A DNA stretch of 64,000 nt, taken from positions 18,860,017 to 18,924,016 of the forward strand of contig NC_088307.1 of the NCBI RefSeq assembly GCF_032854445.1, written 5' to 3'. Under the pieces are notes generated by a model. It ran no database searches. It saw only the letters and a program-made list of their open reading frames with translations, and was not told the origin of the DNA. Source of the stretch: Liolophura sinensis. Its lineage: Eukaryota; Mollusca; Polyplacophora; Chitonida; Chitonidae. The translations under genes were made by a program, and so were the position numbers. Shown in pieces: positions 1 through 13,300 of the stretch. Position 1 is the first letter of the stretch; each line of letters starts with the position of its first letter.

Positions 1-2385
1 AACTTCAACCATCTGAAACCAGATATCTGGGCAATGGAGTAACCTGGACCAGGGACTGCATTTGACAACCTCCACACAGGATGATCTCCCCTTCATTGTC
101 AGTGTTTTGTCATTGTCAGTATTTTAACATGTGAAAGATCTGTATTTCAACTTGACACTTGTGCAAACCTGATCGTGTGACCCACCTTGTGTACTGCTGG
201 GCAAACTGCTTTAAGGGGAGATAACTGTGTAACGTCTGACTAAAGTTTGACCAGATTTGCCAGACCATGATCTGGAAACTATTCTTTCTGCCTGGTGAAA
301 ACACTGTGTGACTTTGCAATAAGTTATTGACGACTTTTTTGCCACAAGATGATTTATTATATCATCCTGATGGTTTCATAATTCTGCTTTATTGGAAATT
401 GTCCTTTGTAAGCATCCTGTGTTGTTACGATATCATACTGTCCTGCTGTCATATGTGGGAGACTGCTTGTGAGGCAGAGATTCTGTTTCGTGAAGTACTT
501 TTTGTGCTTGTGTCAGATATTTATGAAAACAATGAATGCTCTAATGGTGGACTGAAAAGTGCCCACAAGGTCACTGGATCTGATCATGGAGAATAATTTT
601 ATGCATTGTCCATTATTTTGTGATTGATACATCTGATGTCTGCACACATTAAACATCAGGCTGATGCTTACGTGTTCGTCAAAAATTGTCTTCTCTAAGA
701 ACACATTATATTCGTCTGTTTTTTTTTGTTGTGCATTACCTGGGGACATTTGACAAATTAGAAGGTAAATTGTGCAATGTTGTCCAACAGGCACTGCTAC
801 CAAGTTATCGGATCCGAAAATAAGTGCTTTTGTTGTAAGAGAAATAAAGTAGATTGAACATCAAACATTCAGTAGTTTGCAACAGTTTGAGTGTTGTTTG
901 CAACGGGTAAACTGTGGAGCTCTTGAGAATTGTTGCTGTCTTAAGAGGTCTACAAATGCAAAGCAGTACTTGAAACAACATTGCAGTCACAGGGTCTGTC
1001 AACGTCAGATTTACTAACAACATTTTTATTATTTTTGTTTTTTTGTGTTTTTTGTTAATGCATGCATTTTGTGATTGATACATTGAATGTCTGCACACAT
1101 CAACCATTAGACTGATGTTTAGGTGTTCCGTTAAAAATATCAAGGTTTGTAAACACATCATTTGTCCATCAATACCAAACAGAATTCAGCATGTGACTTG
1201 TTGTGTCCAAAGTTCTCAGCTTTTAGTGTATCAGGTGAGATTTTTACTCTAGTTCATTTGCACTGAGTTGTTCCCCCTTGGTAACATTGTGATCTGTATC
1301 AAAGAGTTTGTAACCACCTGTAGCACAGAGGTCCAAAATGATGAACTTTTGTTCTTTCTTCTATTACATCGGAATTCTCTCATAAAAACCCCTTGGCAGT
1401 ACACAAGCATTCCAGGTTCCAGCATTACAAGTACACACAGAACACATCGACGTGTTTAGCTGCAGAACACATCGACGTGTTTAGCTGCGATTTAGGCCCT
1501 TTTGTACAACTTGTCCTCGAGTCTCCTATTGACAAAAAGTATATCTCCATGCTCTGTATATCTCATCAGGACAGGATTGCTGGCCTGTTTTCCATGACCA
1601 TAGAGATTTGAAAACCAGAGAAAACAGTCCTTTCACAGTATTTCCTTTCACATGCACTCTATGAGGAACACCAATGCATATTTCGGTAACATACCTCTTC
1701 AGAAATGTATTCCACAACATACCCCTTATTCTTCCAATTTTTAGGACCGATTTTAAAAGTGCTAAAAGCAAAGAATTACATTTATCTTCCAGCTTTTTTT
1801 GAAAAATAAAGATGAATATGTTGATCATTAGATCGCCTAACCATGTGAAAAAAAAAAATTATCCCTGTTACAATTGCATGTAAAGTGGCGAAAAATGGCA
1901 GAAAAAATTTTGAGTGTTCCAAAAAATTAGAAGAATTACCATAATTCTAATTTTTGGGGACAGATATTTGTAGTAATGATATGGGTATGTTGTTCATTAG
2001 ATGGCCAACCATGTAAGAAAAAAAGGAGCTGTGACTTTCTGAGATTTTATAGATTACCTGGTACACAAACCCTTGGTTTACTTTTTCAATTAATATTTTT
2101 GGTTTAAACAGTATTCCAAAATGATATTAATAACTAGAAGATTATGCACGTTTTTTTTGGGGACTAGCTAAGGAAGACACAACTTGCTTTATGTTTTTGG
2201 GTTTGTTAATACAGACCTGTAATTTGGGTACTTTAAATCTTCAACCTTTTTAACAACTAAAGCACTTTTTTCTGTGGAATTTATGCATACAATTATTATG
2301 AAAATGATGCAAAACAAAAAAACTGTTTGTGTCATTAATGATGATAAATTATTTCTCTACGCACCAATAGTTCTGTCAGAATGTT
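1..2385. other. Non-coding stretch, no gene recognised
   Basis: AT-rich DNA with only short chance reading frames. A roughly 85-bp segment at 617-700 recurs diverged at 1067-1150. A 24-bp direct duplication lies at about 1440-1487. A ~40-bp motif at 1810-1850 recurs at 1979-2018. These look like fragments of an old repeat. Confidence 0.6.
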
Positions 2386-2398
2386 TCAAAATAGTGGT

Positions 2399-2581
2399 GT
2401 TCAAGTCCAGCTCATGCTGGCGGCCGTACGTGAGAAGGTCTGTCAGCAACCTGCGGATGGTCGTGGGTTTCCCCCAGCCTCTGCCCGGTTTCCACCCATC
2501 ATAATGCTGGCCGCCGTCGTATAAGTTGAAATATTCCTTGAGTACGGCGTAAAACACTAATCAAAAAAAAAAAAAAAAAAA
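2399..2581 (+). mobile_element. tRNA-derived SINE family 1, 5'-truncated
   Basis: Contains the family core (ccagctcatgctgg, aacctgcggatggtcgtggg, ggccgccgtcgtataag, cgtaaaacac) and ends in an A run. It is flanked by a 13-bp target-site duplication, tcaaaatagtggt, at 2386-2398 and 2582-2594. Confidence 0.9.
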
Positions 2582-2814
2582 TCAAAATAGTGGTTTGCAT
2601 AGGTGGGTTGAAAAGGTTCCAGAATTAGGGATAGCATATATTATTCTCAACCAAAGGCTAATACATTAGCCTGAAGATCAGTCCCATTGTGTTCAGTTTC
2701 CCTGGCAGGAATGGATCTTGTAAATCTGTCTTTTCATCCAAAACACAATAGAAAATGTTAGTCCGGTTTAGTTCAAGTGGCATATACTATCAGTTCTAAC
2801 ATTTGTCAGCACTG

Positions 2815-2990
2815 AGTTCAAATCCAGCTCATGCTGTTTCCTCTCCTGTTGTACGTGGGAAGATCTGACAGCAATCTGCGGATGGTCGTGGGTGTCCCCC
2901 GGGCTCTGCCCGGTTTCCTCCACCGTAAAGCTGACCGCCGTCGTATAAGTGAAATATTCTTAAAGTACAGCGTAAAAAACACAATAATAT
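2815..2990 (+). mobile_element. SINE family 1, diverged partial copy
   Basis: Same core as the copy at 2399, beginning at the B-box-like gagttcaaatccagc. No clear target-site duplication is seen. Confidence 0.82.
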
Positions 2991-2999
2991 TTCCGTTCT

Positions 3000-3420
3000 G
3001 AACTATAGAAATGTTGATAAAAAAGTGCTGGTTGCATTCACTGAACTAGGAACTCTTAGAAGTTACAGACACTTTCATGCAACCATTTTTTGTAAACAAA
3101 AGCATCTACATTGAAAGAAAGTAAAAAATGTGGTTCAAAAGAATTTAAGGTTGGAACATCTTTATGTGTTACTCGTTTTAAAATTTTGTATTTTGTTTTC
3201 ATTATTAGATTATTTTACACGTGAAAATTATTTAAACAACATTCATTATGTATAGGGAAGACTGAGAACTCCATGTTTTATATAAAAAAAATTTAACTTG
3301 AATAAAATTGAGCATAAGTATGACTTAACAATAGTCAACTTTTCTGTGTTTGAATTGCTTTATTAAGGAGAGCCTTGGTTTTCTGGGGAGATGTAGTTTA
3401 ATTTAATGCGAGCTGAAAGA
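3000..3420. other. Non-coding, no feature seen
   Basis: AT-rich DNA with homopolymer A runs and no supported gene or repeat. Confidence 0.5.
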
Positions 3421-3424
3421 AGTC

Positions 3425-3645
3425 AGTGAGGGCTTGGGTTTAACGTTGTACTTAACAATTTTTCAGTCATTTGACAATGAAGGAAACTTTGTACATGTGT
3501 ATGCAATGTTTCTCCTTGTTGTAGGAGAGATTTCCACTGCTCTTTTATCTAGTGCTGTTTCACAGAGACACCTTACCGAAGGCAAATAAGCCGCCATGCC
3601 CGAGTCATTATACTGACACGGGTCAACCAGTTGTTTGCACTGCTA
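3425..3645 (-). mobile_element. tRNA-derived SINE family 2, partial
   Basis: Reverse-strand match to the element at 58217: shared caccttaccgaaggcaa, gccgccatgcccgag and attatactgacacgggtcaa blocks. The middle contains extra sequence. Confidence 0.75.
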
Positions 3646-3712
3646 GCTGTTCCTGTTCCACTGTTTCCTGCTAGCGCAGGACTATGGCCTGTGAGCCTCT
3701 CATCAGTGTGAT

Positions 3713-3802
3713 TGCTGTCAAGTCCAGCTCATGGTGACTTCCTCTGCCATCAATCTGCAGATGGTGTAGTGCAGCGTACAACTTAAATTAAATAAATAAA
3801 TT
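3713..3802 (+). mobile_element. SINE family 1, short decayed piece
   Basis: Retains tcaagtccagctcatg, a fragment of the core and an AAATAAAT tail. Confidence 0.65.
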
Positions 3803-3974
3803 AATTGGAACCTAGACTGGCTGAGATGTACATGTTTAGCTTAATTTGATGCAAGTTAAAAGGAACCTGATGCAAAGTTGGCTCTTACTAACAAGGTTAC
3901 CAACTTCGCTATGTTTGATTTTGTTTGGTCTAAGTCTTCTTTCTTCAACCCTTTATATGTATTGATCAGATATC

Positions 3975-5240
3975 CAAGAGTGCAATGTAGGCTATATCAT
4001 ATGGTGACGGGGGACAAGAATGCTATGTAGGCTATATCATACGGTGAAGAGGGAGAAGAATGCTATGTAGGCTATATCATATGGTGAAGAGGGACAAGAG
4101 TGCAATGTAGGCTATATCATACGGTGAAGAGGGACAAGAATGCTATGTAGGCTATGTCATACGGTGAAGAGGGACAAGAGTGCAATGTAGGCTATATCAT
4201 ACAGTGAAGAGGGACAAGAGTGCAATGTAGGCTATATCATACGGTGAAGAGGGACAAGAATGCTATGTAGGCTATATCATACGGTGAAGAGGGACAAGAG
4301 TGCAATGTAGGCTATATCATACGGTGAAGAGGGACAAGAATGCTATGTAGGCTATATCATACGGTGAAGAGGGACAAGAGTGCAATGTAGGCTATATCAT
4401 ACGGTGAAGAGGGACAAGAATGCTATGTAGGCTACATCATACAGTGAAGAGGGACAAGAGTGCAATGTAGGCTATATCATACAGTGAAGAGGGACAAGAG
4501 TGCAATGTAGGCTATATCATACGGTGAAGAGGGACAAGAATGCTATGTAGGCTATATCATACGGTGAAGAGGGACAAGAGTGCAATGTAGGCTATATCAT
4601 GCGGTGAAGAGGGACAAGAGTGCAATGTAGGCTATATCATACGGTGAAGAGGGACAAGAATGCTATGTAGGCTATATCATACGGTGAAGAGGGACAAGAG
4701 TGCAATGTAGGCTATATCATACGGTGAAGAGGGACAAGAGTCCAATGTAGGCTATATCATACGGTGAAGAGGGACAAGAATGCTATGTAGGCTATATCAT
4801 ACGGTGAAGAGGGACAAGAGTGCAATGTAGGCTATATCATACAGTGAAGAGGGACAAGAGTGCAATGTAGGCTATATCATACGGTGAAGAGGGACAAGAG
4901 TGCAATGTAGGCTATATCATACAGTAAAGAGGGACAAGAGTGCAATGTAGGCTATATCATACGGTGAAGAGGGACAAGAGTGCAATGTAGGCTATATCAT
5001 ATGGTGAAGAGGGGCAAGAATGCTATGTAGGCTATATCATACAGTGACTGGGGACAAAAGTGCTATGTAGGCTTTATCACACTGTGACTGAGGACATAAG
5101 TGCTATGTAGGCTATATCATACAGTGACTGGGGACAAAAGTGCTATGTAGGCTACATCATACGGTGACAGGGACAAGAGTGCTATGTAGGCTATATCATA
5201 CGGTAACCAGACAAAAATGCTAAGTAGGCTATATCATAAA
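3975..5240. repeat. 40-bp minisatellite, 3' of DHPS copy A
   Basis: About 31 units with core gtaggctatatcatac. Most units are of two alternating kinds (..gagtgcaat.. and ..gaatgctat..), giving an 80-bp higher-order period over part of the array. The last units next to unique DNA are more diverged (gtgactggggac type) and match the array at 24893-26385. Confidence 0.97.
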
Positions 5241-5399
5241 GAAACGGGGAGATGAGTCCCCACAGTGTATGTTGTCTGTATCATGTATGCACACCACATT
5301 GGTGGAAGACAAACTGTCCACAATGCATGTTTGTGGACTATGGAAACTGACAACACAAGTTTCACTAGCCACTTGTCACTAAGGCCCCGCAAGCAGTGA

Positions 5400-5795
5400 G
5401 AGCAGGGGAATGTACAAATTCACTGCCCTTGACTGGTTTTGAACCTGCACACCATGAGCCCCAGAGATTGAAAGGCAAGTATATATGCTTGAGGTTTAGC
5501 ATTGTACCGGGTACTTAACAATTTTTTAGTCATACGTTCAATCATTAGGTGTGTGTATATATACTGCGTCTTTTTGTGGCGGGACAAGTCCATGCCGTGA
5601 AAGTGCTGATGCCACTGAAGTATCATGCCGAAGACACCAGACATGACACTCCACCCAGTCACATCATACTCACACTGGGCAAACCAGTCCTGTTTCCTTG
5701 CTCTAACCTCTCAGTGTTTAGCGCCAAGCGAGGCAGCAGAAAGCACCATTTTTAATGTCTTTGGATTGACCCCAACCTGGGTTAAAAAAACAAAA
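5400..5795 (-). mobile_element. SINE family 2, copy A
   Basis: On the minus strand it reads from a tRNA-like aacccaggttggggtcaatc through aggaaacaggactgg and gtgtcttcggcatgat to actaaaaaattgttaag. A partner in opposite orientation lies at about 6085. The counterpart in copy B is at about 26525-26925. Confidence 0.75.
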
Positions 5796-6084
5796 GATAA
5801 CCTCAAGAGTGACAAGCGCCACTAACGACATCCTAATTTAACTCGTAACAAAAAAATCTAGAAAAAATAAATGAATCTTTGCACATCTAGTTTTCAGCTG
5901 AGCATCTGATGAGTTCTATGTGATTTTTTTATAGTTATTTGCCACTTGGCTGAACTTAATTGCCCTTTTCAGGCCAAGTTCCAAATCAAGATACAAGTAT
6001 ACATAAATCCAGCCACAGTGAATTGTGAAGTGTGGTTATGAAAAGATTAATGTATGTTTCATTGATTTCATTGAATTTTATGCT

Positions 6085-6300
6085 GTGCTAAAGAAAATTT
6101 TTTTTGACTGCTTTGCTGAGTTTGAGTGTCCGTCTCAAAGTCAGGAGACCTGGGATCAAACTCGGGTTGGGTCACGCCAAAAACATTATAATGATACTTG
6201 TAGCTGCCTTGCTTGGCACAAAGCACTAAGAGGTCAGAGCAAGGAAACAGGACTTGCCATGCCACAGGATTCAGTCTATATAACACACTCATAATGACTT
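6085..6300 (+). mobile_element. SINE family 2 relative, partial, copy A
   Basis: Has the tRNA-like gagacctgggatcaaactcg and the shared gcttggcacaaagcac and aggaaacaggact blocks. Copy B counterpart about 27245-27430. Confidence 0.7.
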
Positions 6301-7224
6301 CCTGCTGTCATATGACAAAAAAATAGCTGGACAAAGCACATATGCACATGTATAAGAATAAACAGATATATCTGTGTCATCTGAAAGCCTTTAACAGCAG
6401 AAAAAATCCACACAATCTTATTTTCACTCCATTTTGTGTTTTTTAGCCTGTTGGCTCAACTGCAGAACGCAAAATATAGTTGGCGTCGCCTAACTTATGT
6501 CTCTCTCCATAAACAGATAACTTTTGAAAACAGTGAAGGAAACACCGTTCAATGAACGTCCTCTGCAAAAAACAACAAACTCTCACTAAAAGTTTTATAA
6601 AAAAAAATTTATTACATACATATAAATCTATTTACAGCAAGCTTTAAATGAAATATTTTACAACAGGCTTTACAGAGTGTAACAAGTGACCAAACAAGCT
6701 CCAACCCAGTTCTGAACATTTTCACTCACCCAACCCGCTCCCTACTACACCTTGCCAAAAATTGAACAAAATATCTACAATATCTAGAAAACATTGGTGG
6801 TAAACTTTACTCTGTGGTTTAGTCCTCATAGAATTATCTTGAAAGGTTTTGTCTATCGGGACAATGTTAAGTTTTGAAATTTGGAAGCAACCATGGGGTG
6901 GGGGGGGGGGGGGGGGGAGTTGAGAAATTGGCAGACTGCCAACATAGACACAATAGCTCTTGCGTAAAAGTTGTAATGGGAGTTTCAATAAACCTAAGTG
7001 AAAATTTCAAATACACAACTGTTTGGGTAGTCTTGGTCATTTGATAAATATTTACAACACGTTTGATTGTAACTTGAACATTTCCAATCACAGTGGTTAT
7101 ACTTATCACACACTCTCACCCATCCCCATAGCCCTTCCAAACCAGTCCAAATTTAACAAAAATTTGGAATATATCTTACAACACTGTCTCTCAGCTTTGC
7201 TGTACAACCTTGTCAACAAAATCT
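6300..7224. other. DHPS: DHPS 3' flank, copy A
   Basis: Probable 3' UTR close to 7224 and then flank. It includes a poly-G run near 6899-6917 that is much shorter in copy B. No other gene is seen. Confidence 0.5.
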
Positions 7225-7335
7225 TCACAAGTCTGGGCAATCATTATTTTTGCATTCTTCGTTGTATTTCTTGAAATTTTTCACAAACGTTTCAGCAACC
7301 AAGAGTGGAAACAGTAATGTGGCTTCACCAAACAC
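7225..7335 (-). CDS. DHPS: DHPS copy A exon 8 (terminal)
   Basis: 36 codons plus [14 protein letters not shown] and a short lysine- and asparagine-rich tail ending CPDL. The acceptor is a strong pyrimidine run ending aag|GTG. The 3' UTR would continue toward about 6600, where TTTATT at 6608-6613 reads AATAAA on the gene strand; copy B has lost that exact hexamer. Confidence 0.92.
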   Translation of the reverse strand: MFGEATLLFPLLVAETFVKNFKKYNEECKNNDCPDL

Positions 7336-10300
7336 CTTAAAAAAAAAAACAACAAAAACAACAAAATTTTACGTCAATAAATAAACATGTTCAACTCATA
7401 ATACTTGTATATAAATATTTATTGTGTTTGATCTAAAATTTCGTCAATGACTAAGTCACTCGTTACACAGAATTCTGATTTTCTATTGATCTTTGTTCGT
7501 GGGAACGTCTGCCAGTAACCTACAGATGGTTGTGGGTTCCCCCCGGGCTCTGCCCGGTTTCCGACCACCATAATGCTGGCCGCCGTCGTATAAGTGAAAT
7601 ATTCTTGAGTACAACGTAAAACACCAATCAAAATAAAATAAATAACAATAAATAAATCTATTGATCTTAAATAGAGGATGTTTCAGTTTAGAAGGTAGGA
7701 TATCCTTCTGGAATAAGTTTCACTTAAAAAATAATAAACCTCTCCCTTGTTACAGGACAGTTCATTACAACACGAGGCTCTACTCAATTAAACACACAAA
7801 TGTGTCCCCTGGCCCCGGTTGTTCGAAATTGTATTAAGACTTAATACCAGATTTAACTTTAAACCAAGTCTTCAATTTTGTAATTAGCCCAAAAATAATT
7901 GCATAACAGTATATTAAATATGAACTTAGTCTGCTGCTGTTATACTTTAGATTTTGGCCAACTGTACTGGCTGCTGAAATTGGCTAAAATCTCAATTATA
8001 CAATTTGACTTCATACCAGTATTTGCTAATACACTTTTGAACAGCTGGGCCCTGATTATTTCACAAAGTTGTTTTTGTTGCACACATCTGTAGATACATA
8101 TACATTTGAAAGTTTCAGTTAATGTCAGTTATATTTGAAATGTGTAGGAAGTCTTACTTGATAACATGGTGTCATATTTTAGGTCTGTAACTGGCCATCA
8201 CATACCTTGACAGGTGTGGCATCTGTCCTAATTTTCCCCCAAGACACGGCTTCATCAGGACTGGCTCCAGAATCACTCCCATCAAATTCAGAGGCTGTGT
8301 TCAAATACACCGAGAAATTTGCTCCGTTTCGCTGTCAAACAAAACACAATTCTTTCAATGCTGAAAATTTTAAGTATGTAACAGTTCATAGTACAAATAT
8401 CTACATCACAGTACATCACAAAATTTTGATTTGATATTTTGGTTTTCATAAATGAAGACCTACAAGACATGTACACTGAAAAAGGGTATAAAAACACTTT
8501 CGAGTAGAGTGAATTATTTTTTATTAAAATGTGAAACTTAATAATTTATACAAGGGTAAGAGAGACCATGAGGTTAACATTACAGGTGTGGTTTCTGATC
8601 ACTGACCATGGGGTTAACATGACAGGTGTGATATTTGATCACTGACCATGAGGTTAACAAGACAGGTGTGGTGTTTGATCATTGACCATGAGGTTAGCAT
8701 TACAGGTGTGGTGATTGCTCACTGACCGTGAGGTTAACATTACAGGAGTAGTGTATGATCACTGACCGTGAGGTTAACATTACAGGAGTGGTGTTTGATC
8801 ACTGACCATGAGGTTAACATTACAGGTGTGGTGTTTGATCACTGACCACAAGGTTAGCATTACAGGAGTAGTGTTTGATCACTGACCATGAGGTTAACAT
8901 TACAGGAGTGGTGTTTGATCACTGACCATGAGGTTAACATTACAGGTGTGGTGTTTGATCACTGACCATGAGGTTAGCATTACAGGTGTGGTGATTGCTC
9001 ACTGACCGTGAGGTTAACATTACAGGAGTAGTGTATGATCACTGACCGTGAGGTTAACATTACAGGAGTAGTGCATGATCACTGACCATGAGGTTAACAT
9101 TACAGGTGTGGTGTTTGATCACTGACCATGAGGTTAACATTACAGGAGTGGTGTTTGATCACTGACCATGAGGTTAACATTACAGGTGTGGTGTTTGATC
9201 ACTGACCATGAGGTTAGCATTACAGGTGTGGTGATTGCTCACTGACCGTGAGGTTAACATTACAGGAGTAGTGTATGATCACTGACCGTGAGGTTAACAT
9301 TACAGGAGTAGTGCATAATCACTGACCATGAGGTTAACATTACAGGTGTGGTGTTTGATCACTGACCATGAGGTTAACATTACAGGTGTGGTGTTTGATC
9401 ACTGACCACAAGGTTAGCATTACAGGAGTAGTGTTTGATCACTGACCATGAGGTTAACATTACAGGTGTGGTGTATCATCACTGAGCATGAGGTTAACAT
9501 TACTGGAGTAGTGTATGATCACTGACCATGAGGTTAACATGACAGGTGTGGTGTTTGATCACTGACCATGAGGTTAGCATTACAGGTGTGGTGTTTGATC
9601 ACTGACCATGGGGTTAACATGACAGGTTTGGTGTTTGATCACTGACCATGAGGTTAACATTACAGGAGTGGTGTTTGATCACTGACCATGAGGTTAACAT
9701 TACAGGAGTGGTGTTTGATCATTGACCATGAGGTTAACATTACAGGTGTGGTGTTTGATCACTGACCACAAGGTTAGCATTACAGGAGTGGTGCTTGATC
9801 ATTGACCATGAGGTTGGCATTACAGGTGTGGTGTTTGATCACTGACCATTAGGTTAGCATTACAGGTGTGGTGTTTGATCACTCCTCCTCCAATGATGAT
9901 CATTCCTGTGTTGATCGCATACACCGCCTGACTGTTTATTCGACGAATATCTGAGAAGAAAAAAATGAAAAAATGACAAATATTGAGAGCAAGCCTAAAA
10001 TCAGCCACTAATGCTGAATTAATCAGTAAATTAGTATTCCAGAAATGTTTGAAAAATATTTTGAAAATTCTACACCTCTTACCAACAAAATAAATAACTA
10101 ACAATCGTCGGTACCTGGCCACTCATTTGGTGACACGATTTTGCCATGTTATGGTTATCTACAGTGACATCACAAGCGTTGTGTTTTAGAGGCCTTGCTC
10201 GTCCTCGTCCTGCACAGGTGTAGGCATTTGGCCTAGCTGGCAGTACCAATTTCAGGGATTTCACTGAACATAGCATGATTCTGATTGATAACAGACCCTT

Positions 10301-13300
10301 TCATTCATATTTTAAGGAGATATTTTCGTAATAAATCTGACATTGCTAAAGAAAAAAAAATGCAAAGTCACAATATTTTCCTTCAAGCTCTCCTGAGGCA
10401 GTTTTCTTGCCAGCTCACCCTGACAAGTTGTTGCAATATCTTGCCCATTCTCACAAGGGCAGCTGTTCTCAGTTCCCTCTTCCTAAACATGTAGTCCAAA
10501 ATGCATCAGCTTAACACTTAAGCTAACCGCAAATTCCAATTTATTGCATCAGTATCTGTCTATCCACTAAAAGAAACCACCCTGACAATCGAGAGCCAAC
10601 AGGTAACAGTGTAAGTGATTGGCCAAGTCGGAAAGTGCTTCCACAACATGGCTGCTCGGGGTGAATTTTCTGTCAGTGCCATATGCCCAATGCTGAACTT
10701 CATATTCTCGGCTTTCAAAACTTTACAGAATTTTGTTACATATTTTTCTGTGATAATTGTCCTATATCATTTTTTCTGTGTATATATAGTGGCAGACTTT
10801 ACGTTCACTTTAACACAGCCTCCCTCCTCCCCAAAACCAAGGTAAGACTCACTTATCAAAACAAACTTATAATTATAGCAACATTGCAAATGTATTAAAA
10901 AAATACAACAAAAAAGATGTTATAAATGTTCAACATGGTTCTACATCCATATTCCAAATTCAAATCTGAACGCTTTTTCAGATTTAGCCAATGGTTTGTT
11001 CAACAAATTCATCAAACTGGTTTAATTAATTTTGCAACATATATTCTTTTCAAGACACTGTCCCCAAAAGAAGCTGAATAATTGTGAACGACACAGGACA
11101 GCTCAACTGCAAACTTGGAGGCGATTTTAAGGATTCCTCTATTCGGGATTTTAGAGACTCTGACATTTAACACACACTTAAAAATAGTCCCAAACCCATC
11201 AGCACCTCTTTGTAGTATGGATTTTCAACCAGTAACTAAAGCAGAAATCTTTAACCTTTCCTTAATCTTCAATCTTCCACTGTGAATGACATTCAAAATC
11301 TTGTCGCCATGCCGACCACTACTTCAACTTACCCTCCACAATATCCACGACTAGACCTGGGTTCTTGTATGAATGGAAGTATAACATGTCACCAAGGGAA
11401 CCGTCCGTCAGGGCAGGAGAAAACACTGGAATATTGTTCTGGAAATGTAAAACACATGCATATGTTTTTGCACTTACTTCTTTAATGTTGACTAGTAATT
11501 ATTTAAATTGTTTTTTTTTGCATATGTATTTTTTTCCGCTTTGGGATTTAGATATATCTACTTGGTTACAACTGTCTTCTGACACAGCTCCATTTTTCTG
11601 TCCGGCAGTTTGTCAATTACCACTGTATTCTAACATAGTAATTCGCATGAAACCATGCATTTTCAAAAAATATTATTTTTGGTGCTGAAATTCATTTTTT
11701 TCTCATAAGATATCATCCTACCTTCCAAACAATCCCTAAAAAAATGAGTAATCAAGACATGTTAAATACAGTACTCGCAACTGTCTGCCTTATTCTCAAA
11801 TAATATTTCACTTGAATGAAGACATTCAGGGGTTTCAACAGTCAGGGGTTTCAACAGTCAGGGGTTTCAATAGTCAGAGATTTCAACAGTCTGGGGTTTC
11901 AACAGTCAGGGGGTTTCGACAGTCTTGGACATAAGTGACTGAATGATTGTCATTTGACACACAAGACTCAAGAATTTACCTTGTAAGCCCAGTAGCATAC
12001 AGACTCTGGGTTGTCAATTTCCTTTCCCAATCTGTGGATGATTTTGGATGGCGTCCATGACATTCCCTGGAAATCAGAAAGTGACAAATTACTGATGTGC
12101 GTTTTGTCTGACACTGTTTCAAACAGGTCCCCTTTGCATTTGACTGACTGTGTGTTTGACACCCTATTTGACAGACGGGCTGTGCATTTGTCTGATTGAC
12201 TGTGTACTTGGCACCCTCTCTGACAGAATGACTGTGCATTTGTCTGACTGAATGTGTATTTGACACCCTATCTGACAGATGGGTTGTGCATTTGTCTGAC
12301 TGACTGTGTATTTGACACCCTATCTGACAGGTTGGCTGTGCATTTGTCTGACTGACTGTGTATTTGACACCTTATCTGACAGATGGGCTATGCATTTGTC
12401 TGTGTATTGGACACCCTATCTGACAGATGGGCTGTGTATTTGTCTGACTGACTGTGTATTGGACACCCTATCTGACAGATGGGCTGTGCATTTGTCTGAC
12501 TGTGTATTGGACACCCTATCTGACAGATGGGCTGTGCATTTGTCTGACTGACTGTGTATTGGACATCCTATCTGACAGATGGGCTGTGCATTTGTCTGAC
12601 TGACTGACTGTATTTTGACACCCTATCTGACAGATGGGCTGTGCATTTGTCTGATTGACTGTGTATTGGACACCCTATCTGACAGATGGGCTGTGCATTT
12701 GTCTGACTAAATGTGTATTGGACACCCTATCTGACAGATGGGCTGTGCATTTGTCTGACTGACTGTGTATTTGACACCCTATCTGACAGATGGGCTGTGC
12801 ATTTGTCTGACTAAATGTGTATTGGACACCCTATCTGACAGATGGGCTGTGCATTTGTCTGACTGACTGTGTATTTGACACCCTATCTGACAGATGGGCT
12901 GTGCATTTGTCTGACTAAATGTGTATTGGACACCCTATCTGACAGATGGGCTGTGCATTTGTCTGACTGACTGTGTATTTGACACCCTATCTGACAGATG
13001 GGTTGTGCATTTGTCTGACTGACTGTGTACTTGACACCCTATCTGACAGATGGGCTGTGCATTTGTCCGACTGGCTGTGTACTTGACACCCTATCTGACA
13101 GATGGGCTGTGCATTTGTCTGATTGATTTATGGGGGGAGGAAACTGAGCAGATCTATGATGGTGAAACCAATACACTTTATAAGGTATGTGAAACCTTCC
13201 AACAGAAACAGAGATGAACCATCAAGAACCTTGTTGTCAAAAATCTACTACAGGACTTAATTCTCAATTAACTCTCTCCATCAGTTGTTGTTGTCGAAGG

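Noticed and set aside
3975..5240. CRISPR-like array
   Set aside because: The 40-bp units are contiguous with no unique spacers, the genome is eukaryotic, and no cas genes are present. The same holds for the arrays at 8565, 12120 and 61060.
12306..12551. 81-codon open frame in the DHPS intron 3 minisatellite
   Set aside because: It exists only because of the repeat and is antisense to the gene.
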